DNA of 64,000 nt from J134 sp964484045 (GCA_964484045.1 CAZAEP010000001.1:1-64000), one strand, 5' to 3'; positions 32,818-41,991 are shown, counted from the first letter of the stretch. The notes: a model not told the origin generated them from the letters alone. Program-made: numbers and translations.

Positions 32818-35814
32818 CTAGAATCCGATATTGAGCCGCACATAGGCGAGCCGCCCTCTCGGGTCGTGCACCCGCGCCTCGAAGCCGCTGTTGGTGTTCA
32901 CGAAGGGCGGTTTCTCATCGGTCAGATTGATGATGCCCGTCGTCAGGGTGACATGGTCCGTGGCGGCCAGGCCGAACGTCTCGCCCAGTTCGACGCTGTA
33001 CTGAATGTCGAAGGTGAGCTGGGCATCGACGCGACCGTTCTCCTCGAAGCCGTTGCCCGTCGGGCTGATCTGATCGTCATCGAAGCTGTCGATGAAGCGC
33101 GCGACGGCAAGGACGCTGTGCGCCCCCTTGTTCCAGGTGACGCCGGCATTGAAGCGCAGGGGCGGCGTGGGATCGCCGATATTGCGGAAATTGCGGCTGC
33201 CCTTGCCGTTGATCTTGATGCCGAGCGTCGGGTCCTCGACCGTGTAGCCGATGATCAGCGTGCCCTCGAAATAGGGGCGGAAGACGCCGATATCGGTCTC
33301 CTTGGTGTACACCGCCTTGAAGTCGATGCCGTCGGTCTTGATCGAGGGGGCGTTGACGAACTGCACATTGACCTGCGTCAGGAGCGGCACGCCGGTGGCG
33401 CGGAAGAAGCGCGCGGGATTGAAGAGCGCCGCCGGATTGCCGGTGGTGCGGAAGATCTCGCCCGCGGCGTCGAGCAGGGCCTGCGCGTTCTCCTTGACGA
33501 TCACATCCCTGAAATGGAAGTTCCAGTAATCGGCCTCGATCGTCAGCTCCGGCGAGACCTCATAGGTGAAGCCGACATTGAACTGATCCGATTCCTCGGG
33601 CTTCAGATTCGCGTTGCCGAGCGTGAAGCCGCCGACAAAACCGGTGTTGCCGAGAAACGGGTCGTTGACCTGCAGCAGCGTCACGCCGCCGGCGCTGCGC
33701 TGCTGGAAGATCGAGGGCGCGCGGAACGAGGTGCTGTAGGAGCTGCGGATCTGCAGCCCGTCCATCACGTGCATCGCGCTCGAAATCTTCGGATCGAGCG
33801 TCGACTTGATGTTCTGCGTGTTCTCGAAACGCCCGGCGGCGGTGATGTCCCACCAGGTCGCGACCGGAAAGGAGACCTCGACGAAGCCGGCCCAGGTGTC
33901 GCGACTGTCGGCGAAATCCCCGACCTTGGTTCCCGCGCCGCTGAGGAAGAGGAAATTGCCGCTGTTGAGATTCTCGTCGGCATCGAGAGAGAAGCCCTCA
34001 TGACGGAACTGCCCGCCCAGAGCGACCCCGATGGGCCCGCCGGGCAAGCTGAAGCTGTCGCCGAGATCGCCCGACAGGATGGCGTCCACCGTCCACAGGC
34101 GCGACCGGAGGTCCTGCCGCGAGAAGGCGAGGAAATCGTCGATGACCTCCTGCGAGTTCGCCACCGGTACGGGCAGGCCGGTCACCGGGTCGATGACCGT
34201 ATCCCCGGGCGATGCCGTGTTGGCCGAGCCGAAGGGATTGAAGAACAGGCAGTCGCCCTGGCCGCGCACGGCGCCAACGCCGCCGAGCGGGCAGTTCGGG
34301 CCGCCGAAGCCGTTGAGCGCCGCGAAGAAGCGGTCGGCCAGGGTGTCGCGGGCGATGACCGAAAAGTCGTTCGAGCCGCGCATGATCGAGAAATCATATG
34401 TCCAGCGGGACGACAGGTCGCCGCGCAGGCCGGCGACGCCGCGGAAGGTGTCCGAATTGTGCCGGCTCTGCGGGAAGGGGCCGAAGCCGATCGGACGGAT
34501 GAGGCCGAAGAGATCGACATTGAAGGGGTTGAACGGATTGGGCGGCGCGCCAATGAGGCTGTTCGCCGCCGGGCCGCCGAAGACATTGGTGTTCAGGATC
34601 GGGAAGGTCGGCGAATTGTTGCGCCGCGTGCGGTTGCGGGCGAAGCCGAACTCGCCGTAGAACTCCATCGCATCGAAGAGCTGATAGGTGACGTTCGCAT
34701 AGCCCTGCAGGCGGGTCGATTCGGGCACCAGATTGAAGGCGTCGCCGAAATCGAGGATGCACACCTGCAATCCGGTCGGAGTGGTGGCGGCCAGCGAATT
34801 CGAGAACGGCCCGTCGGCAACCGGCGTCTTGGGGCAGTCCGGATCGCGCACGCCGGCCGAATCCGGCGACATGCCGAGCGCGAGCTTGTCGATGCCGGCG
34901 TCGATCGCCGACGCCGCGCCCGGCGAGCTCAGGATGGCGCCGAGCTGCTGCGGCACGGCCGACGGCGGCAACTGACCGCTCTGCAGGAGAAGCAGGAAGG
35001 CCGGAACGAAGGTCCCGGGCTGACCGATGGCGCTGACATCGGGGCCGAATTTGGGGCTCAGGCGCCGCTCCTGCGTGGTCAGCGGGGTGCGGTCGAGATA
35101 GCTGATCGCCATGATCGCATGGCCGCGGTCATCGTCGAAGCTCGTGCCGGCGATGCCCTCGACGCGGACATCCGAGGAGCTTCCCTGGTCGGTGACCGCC
35201 TTGAACTCGCCTTCGAGCTCGAGGCCCTCGAAACGGTTGCGGGTGATGAAATTGACGACGCCGGCGACGGCGTCGGAACCATAGAGCGCGGCCGCCCCGT
35301 CCTTCACGATCTCGAGCCGCCCGATGGCGATCGAGGGGACGAGAGAGGCCGTATCGACGAAGAGCACGCCGTCGTCGGTCGGCGTTCCGGCGACGACCTG
35401 ACGCTTGCCGTTCAGGAGAACGAGGGTCGACGCCACGCCGAGGCCGCGCAAATTGAAATTCTCGGTTCCGGTCGTCAGATTCTGGGTGAACGCATCGGGA
35501 TTGTTCTGCGAGCCCGTATTGAAGGTCAGTGTCTGGATGAGATCGGCAACGGTGGTCGCTCCCGCCTGCGCCATGTCGTCGCGTCCGATCACCGCGATCG
35601 GCGCCCCCACGCCGGCCTCGGTGCGACGGCGGATATAGGAGCCGGTGACCACCACCTCCTCGATGACCTGGCCCTCGGCACCCTGTTGCGCGCTCGCGGC
35701 CGGGCCGGCCGGCTGCTGCGCCGACGCCGGGGCGCTCATGCCCGCGCCGATCATCGCCATTGCGCCGAGCAGGGTGGATCCCATCAGCAGGCGCTTTGTC
35801 GGGGTCTCTGTCAT
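32818..35814 (-). CDS. TonB-dependent outer-membrane receptor, paralogue of the neighbour (998 aa)
   Basis: Second receptor of the same kind. Signal peptide at about residues 1-34 (GAGMSAPASAQQ), a TonB-box-like IEEVVVTGSYIRRR, then a plug with LRGLGVASTLVLLNGKRQVV and LEIVKDGAAALYGSDAVAGV. The barrel ends VRLNIGF. The plug blocks match the downstream receptor almost residue for residue, while the loops differ, so tandem duplication followed by change of specificity is likely. The ATG at 35814 has GGGAGG 7 bp upstream; a frame open to 35898 has no family support. A perfect TATAAT lies 84 bp upstream. Confidence 0.93.
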   Translation of the reverse strand: MTETPTKRLLMGSTLLGAMAMIGAGMSAPASAQQPAGPAASAQQGAEGQVIEEVVVTGSYIRRRTEAGVGAPIAVIGRDDMAQAGATTVADLIQTLTFNTGSQNNPDAFTQNLTTGTENFNLRGLGVASTLVLLNGKRQVVAGTPTDDGVLFVDTASLVPSIAIGRLEIVKDGAAALYGSDAVAGVVNFITRNRFEGLELEGEFKAVTDQGSSSDVRVEGIAGTSFDDDRGHAIMAISYLDRTPLTTQERRLSPKFGPDVSAIGQPGTFVPAFLLLLQSGQLPPSAVPQQLGAILSSPGAASAIDAGIDKLALGMSPDSAGVRDPDCPKTPVADGPFSNSLAATTPTGLQVCILDFGDAFNLVPESTRLQGYANVTYQLFDAMEFYGEFGFARNRTRRNNSPTFPILNTNVFGGPAANSLIGAPPNPFNPFNVDLFGLIRPIGFGPFPQSRHNSDTFRGVAGLRGDLSSRWTYDFSIMRGSNDFSVIARDTLADRFFAALNGFGGPNCPLGGVGAVRGQGDCLFFNPFGSANTASPGDTVIDPVTGLPVPVANSQEVIDDFLAFSRQDLRSRLWTVDAILSGDLGDSFSLPGGPIGVALGGQFRHEGFSLDADENLNSGNFLFLSGAGTKVGDFADSRDTWAGFVEVSFPVATWWDITAAGRFENTQNIKSTLDPKISSAMHVMDGLQIRSSYSTSFRAPSIFQQRSAGGVTLLQVNDPFLGNTGFVGGFTLGNANLKPEESDQFNVGFTYEVSPELTIEADYWNFHFRDVIVKENAQALLDAAGEIFRTTGNPAALFNPARFFRATGVPLLTQVNVQFVNAPSIKTDGIDFKAVYTKETDIGVFRPYFEGTLIIGYTVEDPTLGIKINGKGSRNFRNIGDPTPPLRFNAGVTWNKGAHSVLAVARFIDSFDDDQISPTGNGFEENGRVDAQLTFDIQYSVELGETFGLAATDHVTLTTGIINLTDEKPPFVNTNSGFEARVHDPRGRLAYVRLNIGF

Positions 35815-35897
35815 CGATGTCCTCCCTGGAGCCTTATGTTGCGACCGGCGTCGCAGCCCTGTTTTTTCGCGGCCTCCCTTAAGGCCATGCAAGTCCA

Positions 35898-35903
35898 ATT
35901 ATA
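35898..35903 (-). promoter_or_regulatory. Candidate -10 element for the TonB-dependent receptor operon
   Basis: Perfect TATAAT on the minus strand within GTATATAATTGG, 84 bp before the receptor start. A weak TTGTCC lies only 13 bp upstream of it, too close for a normal -35, so an activator may be needed. Expression from here would reach both receptor genes. Confidence 0.4.
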
Positions 35904-36071
35904 TACGTGATCCTGCGGACAAGCGAAATGCCCATCGTGCGAAACACTAGCCCGGAGCCGCAGCCGTTGTCCCACGGCAACACCTACCGGAATCGGCATG
36001 TCGCGAAAAGATCGTCGTCCGCCGCTTGATGAGCGAACGCGAAAACGAGCCCGGAGCCAGGGAGACGCGGG

Positions 36072-36845
36072 ATGACAGGAGAGCGCGAGGGACGACTTTC
36101 CGGCAAGGTGGCGCTCGTCACCGGCGCGGCGTCGGGCCTGGGGCGCGCCACGGCGATCCTCTTCGCCCGGGAGGGCGCGCGCGTGGCCTGCAGCGACATC
36201 GACCTTGCAGGTGCGCGGAACACCGCAGAAACCTGCGGCTCCGACGCCATCGCCCTCGCCCAGGACGTCACCGACGAGGCCCGCTGGCGTGCCGTCATCG
36301 CCGATGTGGAGACCCGTCTCGGCGCCCTTCACATCCTCGTCAACAATGCCGGCATCGGCCTTCCGGGGTCGATCGAGTCGACCCCGAGCGAGGACTGGCG
36401 GCGGGTTCATGCGGTCGATCTGGACAGCGTCTTCTACGGCTGCCGGGCGGTGCTCGGCGCCATGCGCCGTGCCGGAACGGGCGCCATCGTCAATGTCAGC
36501 TCGATCGCCGGCATCGTCGCCGACGGAAATCTCGCCGCCTATTGCTCGGCCAAGGCCGCGGTGCGCCATCTGACCAAGTCGGTGGCGCTTCATTGCGCCC
36601 GCAATCGCGACCCGATTCGCTGCAACTCGGTCCATCCCGCCTTCATCGACACGCCCCTGCTCGACGCCGCGATTCCCCATCTGTCGCGGGAGGAGCTCCT
36701 CGCGCGGCTCGCCGCGGGCAACCCCATGGGGTGCGTCGGCGAGCCGGACGATGTCGCCCATGCCATCCTCTACCTCGCCAGCGACGAGGCGAAATTCGTG
36801 ACCGGCGCGGAACTTGTCATCGACGGCGGGCTGAGCGCGCAGTAA
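36072..36845 (+). CDS. Short-chain dehydrogenase/reductase (257 aa)
   Basis: Classical SDR oxidoreductase, NAD(P)-dependent. Cofactor motif VTGAASGLGRA, then ACSDIDLA with an Asp at the end of the second strand, which favours NAD(H). NNAGIG, the catalytic Ser in VNVSSIAGIV, the YCSAKAAV catalytic Tyr-Lys pair and DGGLSAQ at the C-terminus are present. Substrate is unknown; cyclic or secondary alcohols are the usual range. It diverges from the receptor genes and may act in the same catabolic route as the receptors and CoA-transferase (inference from position only). Confidence 0.92.
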   Translation: MTGEREGRLSGKVALVTGAASGLGRATAILFAREGARVACSDIDLAGARNTAETCGSDAIALAQDVTDEARWRAVIADVETRLGALHILVNNAGIGLPGSIESTPSEDWRRVHAVDLDSVFYGCRAVLGAMRRAGTGAIVNVSSIAGIVADGNLAAYCSAKAAVRHLTKSVALHCARNRDPIRCNSVHPAFIDTPLLDAAIPHLSREELLARLAAGNPMGCVGEPDDVAHAILYLASDEAKFVTGAELVIDGGLSAQ

Positions 36846-37085
36846 AGAGCGGCGATTCATTAACCATATTCGTCCGGAAACGGCCGCGCAACACCCGCTT
36901 TTATTGCAATCCGCTCACGAAAGCGTGCGATGATCATGGTTGATCCTGTGTTAGGTTTTTCCCTCGCGGGGTGGCATTCCGGGCCGTGACCGACCGCAGA
37001 CGGCGGCGCAGCGGGCGCAGCGTCTGCGGCCGACATGGACGGGGGTCATGTCGCTGTTTGCCAACCTGATCAAAGGGGGGATTGC
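36846..37085. promoter_or_regulatory. Intergenic region before the subtilase-like gene, with a CtrA-like half site
   Basis: A 240-bp spacer. GATTC (a GANTC methylation site, 36854-36858) is followed at once by TTAACCAT (36860-36867), which matches the half-site consensus of the cell-cycle regulator CtrA known from Caulobacter. No gene is evident. The protease ribosome site AAAGGGGGG lies at the end. Binding is inference from a short motif. Confidence 0.3.
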
Positions 37086-39254
37086 ATGAACAGATCGATC
37101 ACCTGTCTCGCCGTGACGGCGGGCCTTCTGCTCGCCGGCGGCGCCGGTCCGGCGCTTGCCGGGCCGGGAGGCGGCGCCGCCTCGATGGCGGCGGCGAAAG
37201 TGGGGCCGATGCACAAGCTCGCGCCCGACCTGAGGGCGCTCTACGATCGGAAGATGCACGGCCTTTACGCCGGCACGGCGCCGGCCATGGCGCCGGAATA
37301 TGACGGCTACGCCGCCATCGACGCGGCGGCCGAGGACGTCGACGCCCTCAAGGCGCGGCTTTCGGCGCTGGGGGCCGAACGCATCTCGTCCTTCGGCCAC
37401 ATGGTCTCCGCCCTCGTCCCCGTCGACGCGCTCGACGACCTCGCGACGAGCGATGTGCTGCTCTACGCCCGGCCGTCGCTGGCCCGTTCGGATGCCGGAC
37501 TCGTCACCTCGGAAGGCGACATCACCCTGCGCAGCGACGAGGCGCGGGCGGCGTTCGAGGTCGACGGCAGGCGCACGCGCGTCGGCATCCTGTCGGACAG
37601 CTTCAACTGTCGCCGCGATCCGGCGAGCGTCGCCACCACAATGGACCAGGACATCGCGTCGGACGACCTGCCCGCGGACATCCTCATCCTCGAGGATCTG
37701 ACCTCCGGATGCAGCGACGAAGGCCGCGCCATGGGGCAGCTCGTCCACGATGTCGCGCCGGGCGCCGCCCTCGCCTTCCACACCGCTTTCCTCGGCCAGG
37801 CGGACTTCGCCAACGGCATCCTGGAGCTGGCGTTCGAGGCGGGCTCCGACGTCATCGTCGACGACGTCATCTTCTTCGCCGAGCCCATGTTCCAGGACGG
37901 AATCCTGGCCCAGGCCGCCGACATCGTGAATTCCTGGGGCGTCCCCTATTTTTCCTCCGCCGGCAACAACGCCCGCGATTCCTATGAGGACGAATTCCGG
38001 GCCGTCACGGCGACGAACGACGGCATCAGCGGCACCTGGCACGATTTCGATCCCGGACCCGGCGTCGATACGCTGCAGGATTTCTTCCTCTCGACATCGA
38101 GCGGATTCGCCCAGACCACGCTCAGCTTCCAGTGGGACGAGCCCTTCTTCTCGGTCAGCGGTGCGCCCGGCTCGGCAAGCGATGTCGACGCCGTCTTCTT
38201 CGACGCCGACGGCAATGTGCTGCTCGACTGTTTCGCCGATTTCGACCCCGCGGCCTTTCCCGCCACCGGAGGTTTCCCGCCGCTGTGCCAGTTCGGCTCC
38301 ACGGACAATCGCGGCGGCGACGCCGTCGATCTGCCGTCGGTGGTGAGCTTCATCGGGCCGGTCACCGTCCAGCTCGGCTTCTTCGTCGCCGCCGGACCGG
38401 CGCCGCACCATGTCAAATACGTGCCCTTCGACCGTTCGGGCGGATTCGCCATCGCCGAATACGCCACCGACAGCGGCACGGCCTACGGACACACGAATGC
38501 CGCCGGCGCGGAAGCGGTCGGAGCCGCCTTCTGGCTCTATACCGAGGAATTCACGGCACCGGACACCACCTTCCTCGGCGGGGACTGCATTCCCGCCTGT
38601 CTCAACAGCTTCTCCTCGGCGGGCGGCGTGCCGATCTTCCTCGACACCGACGGAAACCGCCTCGCGACCCCGGATATCCGGCCGAAGCCGGGGGTCGTCG
38701 GTCCCGACGGCGGCAACACGACCTTCTTCGTCAGCGACACGAGCCTCGATCCCGACAGCTTCCCGAACTTCTTCGGCACCTCGGCCTCGGCACCGCATGT
38801 GGCGGCGGTGGCGGCCCTGATGCTCGATGAGGAGGAGGCCGGAATCGTCGACAAGAAGGGCCGCTTCCGCGTCTGCCATGTGCCGCCGGGCGACCCGGAC
38901 GACGAGAAGAGCATCAAGGTCGGCGCAGCGTCCGTCCTCACCCATCTCCTGCACGGGGACCGCTTGCGCAAGTGCGACGCGATCACGCCGGCGGAGATTC
39001 ACGGCATCCTGCGTGCGACCGCCCAGGACATGAGCGAACGCTGGACCGGCATCTTCCGCACGTCGACGGGGTTCCTCGTCCTGATCGAGGAAGTCGCCGA
39101 CGCCTTGGGCTTCGATTTCGATACCGGCTTCGGCATGGTCGACGCCTTCGAGGCCCTGCGGGCCCTCGACGACGACGACGATGATGACGAGGTCGCCGAG
39201 AACGAGGACGATGACGACGATCATCACAAGAAGGGTCATGGCGACGACGACTGA
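37086..39254 (+). CDS. Exported S8 subtilase-like protein with variant active site and Asp/His tail (722 aa)
   Basis: Sec signal peptide (residues 1-25, AGGAGPALAG) and an S8-type domain. The catalytic Asp is D171 in VGILSDSFNC and the catalytic Ser S566 in FGTSASAPHVAAV; the oxyanion Asn region is FSSAGNN. Where HG(T/H) is expected the sequence reads DEGRAMGQLVHDVAPG, with Glu212 in the His position. After the Ser helix, residues about 594-631 form an inserted module with VCHVPPGDP ... LLHGDRLRKC (Cys597, Cys630). The subtilase fold then resumes (ITPAEIHGILRATAQDM). The last 30 residues are nearly all Asp, Glu, His and Lys, likely metal-binding. ATG at 37086 after AAAGGGGGG. Confidence 0.88.
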   Translation: MNRSITCLAVTAGLLLAGGAGPALAGPGGGAASMAAAKVGPMHKLAPDLRALYDRKMHGLYAGTAPAMAPEYDGYAAIDAAAEDVDALKARLSALGAERISSFGHMVSALVPVDALDDLATSDVLLYARPSLARSDAGLVTSEGDITLRSDEARAAFEVDGRRTRVGILSDSFNCRRDPASVATTMDQDIASDDLPADILILEDLTSGCSDEGRAMGQLVHDVAPGAALAFHTAFLGQADFANGILELAFEAGSDVIVDDVIFFAEPMFQDGILAQAADIVNSWGVPYFSSAGNNARDSYEDEFRAVTATNDGISGTWHDFDPGPGVDTLQDFFLSTSSGFAQTTLSFQWDEPFFSVSGAPGSASDVDAVFFDADGNVLLDCFADFDPAAFPATGGFPPLCQFGSTDNRGGDAVDLPSVVSFIGPVTVQLGFFVAAGPAPHHVKYVPFDRSGGFAIAEYATDSGTAYGHTNAAGAEAVGAAFWLYTEEFTAPDTTFLGGDCIPACLNSFSSAGGVPIFLDTDGNRLATPDIRPKPGVVGPDGGNTTFFVSDTSLDPDSFPNFFGTSASAPHVAAVAALMLDEEEAGIVDKKGRFRVCHVPPGDPDDEKSIKVGAASVLTHLLHGDRLRKCDAITPAEIHGILRATAQDMSERWTGIFRTSTGFLVLIEEVADALGFDFDTGFGMVDAFEALRALDDDDDDDEVAENEDDDDDHHKKGHGDDD

Positions 39255-39284
39255 GAACGGTCGTCCCGCTCACTGATCGAATGG

Positions 39285-39315
39285 CGGGCGGACCTCGGTC
39301 CGCCCGTCTTCTTTC
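39285..39315 (+). terminator. Rho-independent terminator after the subtilase-like gene
   Basis: Nine-bp stem CGGGCGGAC/GTCCGCCCG with loop CTCG (39285-39306) followed by TCTTCTTTC. It also argues that bioF begins downstream of this point. Confidence 0.8.
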
Positions 39316-39382
39316 GCCATTCTCGCCACCGTCCGTCATGTCGCCATTGACGTCGCGACGCGGCGAGGCTATCGCCGGCGGC

Positions 39383-40552
39383 ATGGTCCGGACCAGGCCC
39401 CCGACACGACTCCCTCTCGCCGAGTTTGCGCGCCGCAAGCTCGCCGATCTCGCCGAGCGCGGGATCCTGCGCCGCCTCGCCACGAGCCGTCGCGGCGCCC
39501 ATCAGGAGGTCGAGCGCGACGGCCGGCGTCTCGTCGCCTTCTGCGACAACGACTATCTCGGCCTGACGCAGGATCCGCGCGTCAAGGCGGCGGCGCAGGC
39601 GGCGATCGCGGCCCATGGCGCCGGCGCCGGCGCCTCGCGTCACATCACCGGCAATCCGCCGCTCTACGAGGCTCTCGAAGCGCGGCTCGCCGCCTTCAAG
39701 GGCCATGAGGCGGCGGTCGTTTTCGGCAGCGGCTATCTCGCCAATGTCGGCGCCGTGCCCGTTCTCGCCGGCCGCGGCGACCTCGTTCTCATCGACGAGC
39801 TCGCGCATGCCTGCCTCTTTGCCGGCGCGCAACTGGGCGGGGCGCGCGTCTGCCGTTTCCGGCACAATGACCTCGCCGATGCCGAGCGCCTGCTCGCGAC
39901 GCGACGCCACCGCCACGAGCGTGCGCTGATCGTCACCGACGGCGTCTTCTCGATGGACGGCGATCAGGCGCCCCTGGCGGCGCTGCAGGATCTCGCCGGG
40001 CGCCACGACGCCTGGCTCTATGTCGACGACGCGCACGGCCTCGGTGTGCTGGGCGCGGGGCGCGGCACCGCCGCCGAGCAGGGCGTGCGCCTGTCTCTCG
40101 GCATGGGCACGCTGTCGAAGGCGCTCGGCTCCTATGGCGGCTATGTCAGCGGCCCCGCACCGGTCATCGACCTGATCAGGTCGCGCGCACGCAGTCTCAT
40201 CTACACCACCGGCCTGCCGCCGGCGGCGACGGCAGCGGCGCTGGCGGCGCTCGAGATCATCGAGCGCGAACCCGAACGCTGCCGGGTGCCCTTGGCCCAT
40301 GCCCGCCGCTTTGCCGCGCGGCTCGGCCTGGCGAAGCCCGAAAGCGCCATCGTGCCGCTCGTTCTCGGCACGCCGCAGGCGGCGCTCGCAGCGCAACGGG
40401 CACTCGAGGAGGCGGGCTTTCTCGTCGTCGCCATCCGCCCGCCGACGGTGCCCGAGGGGACCGCCCGCCTGCGCCTCTCCTTCACCGCCGCGCACCGGAC
40501 CGAGGATATCGATCGCCTCGCCGACGCGGTGCGCGCGCTCGGCCTCGCCTGA
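39383..40552 (+). CDS. bioF: 8-amino-7-oxononanoate synthase (389 aa)
   Basis: PLP enzyme of the alpha-oxoamine synthase family that condenses pimeloyl-ACP/CoA with alanine in biotin synthesis. Motifs: FCDNDYLGLTQDPRV, the GAGASRHITGNPPLYEALE block, VTDGVFSMDGD, YVDDAHGLGVLG and the PLP lysine in GTLSKALGSYGGYV. The start is uncertain: earlier ATGs at 39338 and 39281 exist, but the latter lies before the terminator at 39285. The chosen start gives the family's usual length. bioD follows after 1 bp. Confidence 0.95.
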   Translation: MVRTRPPTRLPLAEFARRKLADLAERGILRRLATSRRGAHQEVERDGRRLVAFCDNDYLGLTQDPRVKAAAQAAIAAHGAGAGASRHITGNPPLYEALEARLAAFKGHEAAVVFGSGYLANVGAVPVLAGRGDLVLIDELAHACLFAGAQLGGARVCRFRHNDLADAERLLATRRHRHERALIVTDGVFSMDGDQAPLAALQDLAGRHDAWLYVDDAHGLGVLGAGRGTAAEQGVRLSLGMGTLSKALGSYGGYVSGPAPVIDLIRSRARSLIYTTGLPPAATAAALAALEIIEREPERCRVPLAHARRFAARLGLAKPESAIVPLVLGTPQAALAAQRALEEAGFLVVAIRPPTVPEGTARLRLSFTAAHRTEDIDRLADAVRALGLA

Positions 40553-40553
40553 G

Positions 40554-41228
40554 ATGCCCGCGCTTTTCATCACCGCCACCGGCACCGGCGTCGGCAAGAC
40601 GACGCTCGCCGCCACGCTCGTCCATCAACTGAACGCCGCCGGGCACAAGGCGCGGGCGCTCAAGCCGGTGCTGAGCGGCTATGACGCCGCCGACGCGACC
40701 AACGATGCGGCCGTCCTCCTGCGTGCCGGCGGGCGGGAGGCGGACGCGGCGGCGCAGGCGGCGATCGCCCCCTGGCGCTTCGCCGCCCCGCTGTCTCCCG
40801 ACATGGCGGCGGCGCGCGAGGGCCGGACCATCGACGTCGCGGCGCTCGTCGCCTGGTGCCGGAAACAGATGCATGCCGAGGGCTGGACCCTCATCGAGGG
40901 CATCGGCGGCGCCTTCGTGCCGCTCGACGCGCACAGCCTCGTCGTCGACTGGATGGCGGCGCTGGGCTGCCCCTTCCTGCTCGTCGCCGGCAGCTATCTC
41001 GGCACCCTGAGCCACACCATCGCCACCGTCGAGGCGCTTGCCGCACGCGGCCTCCGGCCCCATGCGCTCGTTCTGAGCGACCGCGGCGACGGTCCCCTCC
41101 CGGCGGCGGAGACCGCGAGCGCGCTCGGAGAGCGCCTGCGACGGCCGGTCCACATCCTGCCGCCGCTTGACGGTGCGAGGCCCTGGTCCCGGGCCCCCGA
41201 CCTGCTCGCACCGCTCGGCATGAACTGA
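40554..41228 (+). CDS. bioD: Dethiobiotin synthetase (224 aa)
   Basis: ATP-dependent carboxylase that closes the ureido ring of biotin. The N-terminal P-loop is FITATGTGVGKTTLAATL; the substrate loop is LKPVLSG, then PWRFAAPLSPDMAA and the GIGGAFVPL block, all usual for BioD. It starts 1 bp after the bioF stop codon. No bioA is present next to it; the aminotransferase step must be encoded elsewhere. Confidence 0.94.
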   Translation: MPALFITATGTGVGKTTLAATLVHQLNAAGHKARALKPVLSGYDAADATNDAAVLLRAGGREADAAAQAAIAPWRFAAPLSPDMAAAREGRTIDVAALVAWCRKQMHAEGWTLIEGIGGAFVPLDAHSLVVDWMAALGCPFLLVAGSYLGTLSHTIATVEALAARGLRPHALVLSDRGDGPLPAAETASALGERLRRPVHILPPLDGARPWSRAPDLLAPLGMN

Positions 41229-41392
41229 CGGAGGCGGCCTTTTCTTCCCGGCAAAGCCTGCCGGGACGACCGCTCCGCCGCCGCCCGCGCATCGAGAAAA
41301 TCCGTCTTTTCCATGACTTGTCCGCCGTCCGCCGGACTGGCCCGGCTCTTGCTCGGTGGCTCCCGGTGCAACCGCGTGAAGGAGGATGAGCC

Positions 41393-41617
41393 ATGCCGGA
41401 AATGCAGGATTTCGATCCCGATATCTATTTCGGAATCGCCGCCGAGAATCTGCTCAGGAACTTCGGCGAGCGGGCGCTCCATTACGCCGAGGAGGCGCTC
41501 AGGAAGATGCGCGCCCTCGGCGACGACGACGGCTTCGACATGTGGCTCGGCATCCAGCGGCAGATGATCGCGCGTGTCCGTCGCACGCATATCCCCGAAG
41601 GCACCACGATTCACTGA
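41393..41617 (+). CDS. Small protein of unknown function (74 aa)
   Basis: Not recognised. The Shine-Dalgarno GAAGGAGG is strong and well placed before the ATG. The protein is short, charged and mostly helical: acidic first part (EMQDFDPDIYFGIAAENLLR), amphipathic centre (ERALHYAEEALRKMRALG), Arg-rich end. No signal peptide, membrane segment or Cys. Its 3' end overlaps the convergent alkyltransferase-like gene by 7 bp. Confidence 0.72.
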   Translation: MPEMQDFDPDIYFGIAAENLLRNFGERALHYAEEALRKMRALGDDDGFDMWLGIQRQMIARVRRTHIPEGTTIH

Positions 41618-41991
41618 TCCCGATGCGACAGCGCGAAGGCGGCGGCGGGGTCGAGCCCCATCTCGACGAGGGTCGCCGGGTCCGGGCCCGGCCAGCCGAA
41701 GCGGCGCCGGTCGATGCGCTCCGCCGAGTCGAACGCCACGCCTTCGGCGAGCAGCCGGCGGCGCTGCTCGGCGCCCGCGGCATGACCGGAAATCCCCCCC
41801 TGCGCATTGACGACGCGGTGCCAGGGCACACCGTCCGTCGCCCCCCGCCCGGCCAGCGCGAAACCGACCATGCGCGGCGTGACGCCGGGGATATAGCCGG
41901 CGATCTGGCCATAGCTCGCCACGCGCCCCTCGGGAATGAGCCGGACGAGCGCCAGAATGCGGGCCGTCTTGTTCGAACAGGTTGCGATCAT
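41611..41991 (-). CDS. Alkyltransferase-like (MGMT-fold) DNA repair protein (126 aa)
   Basis: Small protein with the DNA-binding fold of O6-alkylguanine-DNA alkyltransferase. The blocks RILALVRLIPEGRVASYGQIA and RMVGFALAG carry the helix-turn-helix and Arg finger. The active-site motif reads VPWHRVVNA, with Trp where the methyltransferases have the acceptor Cys (PCHRV), so this is an ATL-type protein. ATLs bind alkylated bases without repairing them and hand them to nucleotide excision repair (family knowledge). ATG at 41991 preferred; an in-frame ATG at 42048 is possible. Confidence 0.88.
   Translation of the reverse strand: MIATCSNKTARILALVRLIPEGRVASYGQIAGYIPGVTPRMVGFALAGRGATDGVPWHRVVNAQGGISGHAAGAEQRRRLLAEGVAFDSAERIDRRRFGWPGPDPATLVEMGLDPAAAFALSHRDQ

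Noticed and set aside
41246..41266. Hairpin TCCCGGCA/TGCCGGGA after bioD
   Set aside because: The T-rich run precedes rather than follows the stem on the plus strand, and the other strand has none after it. I could not call it a terminator.
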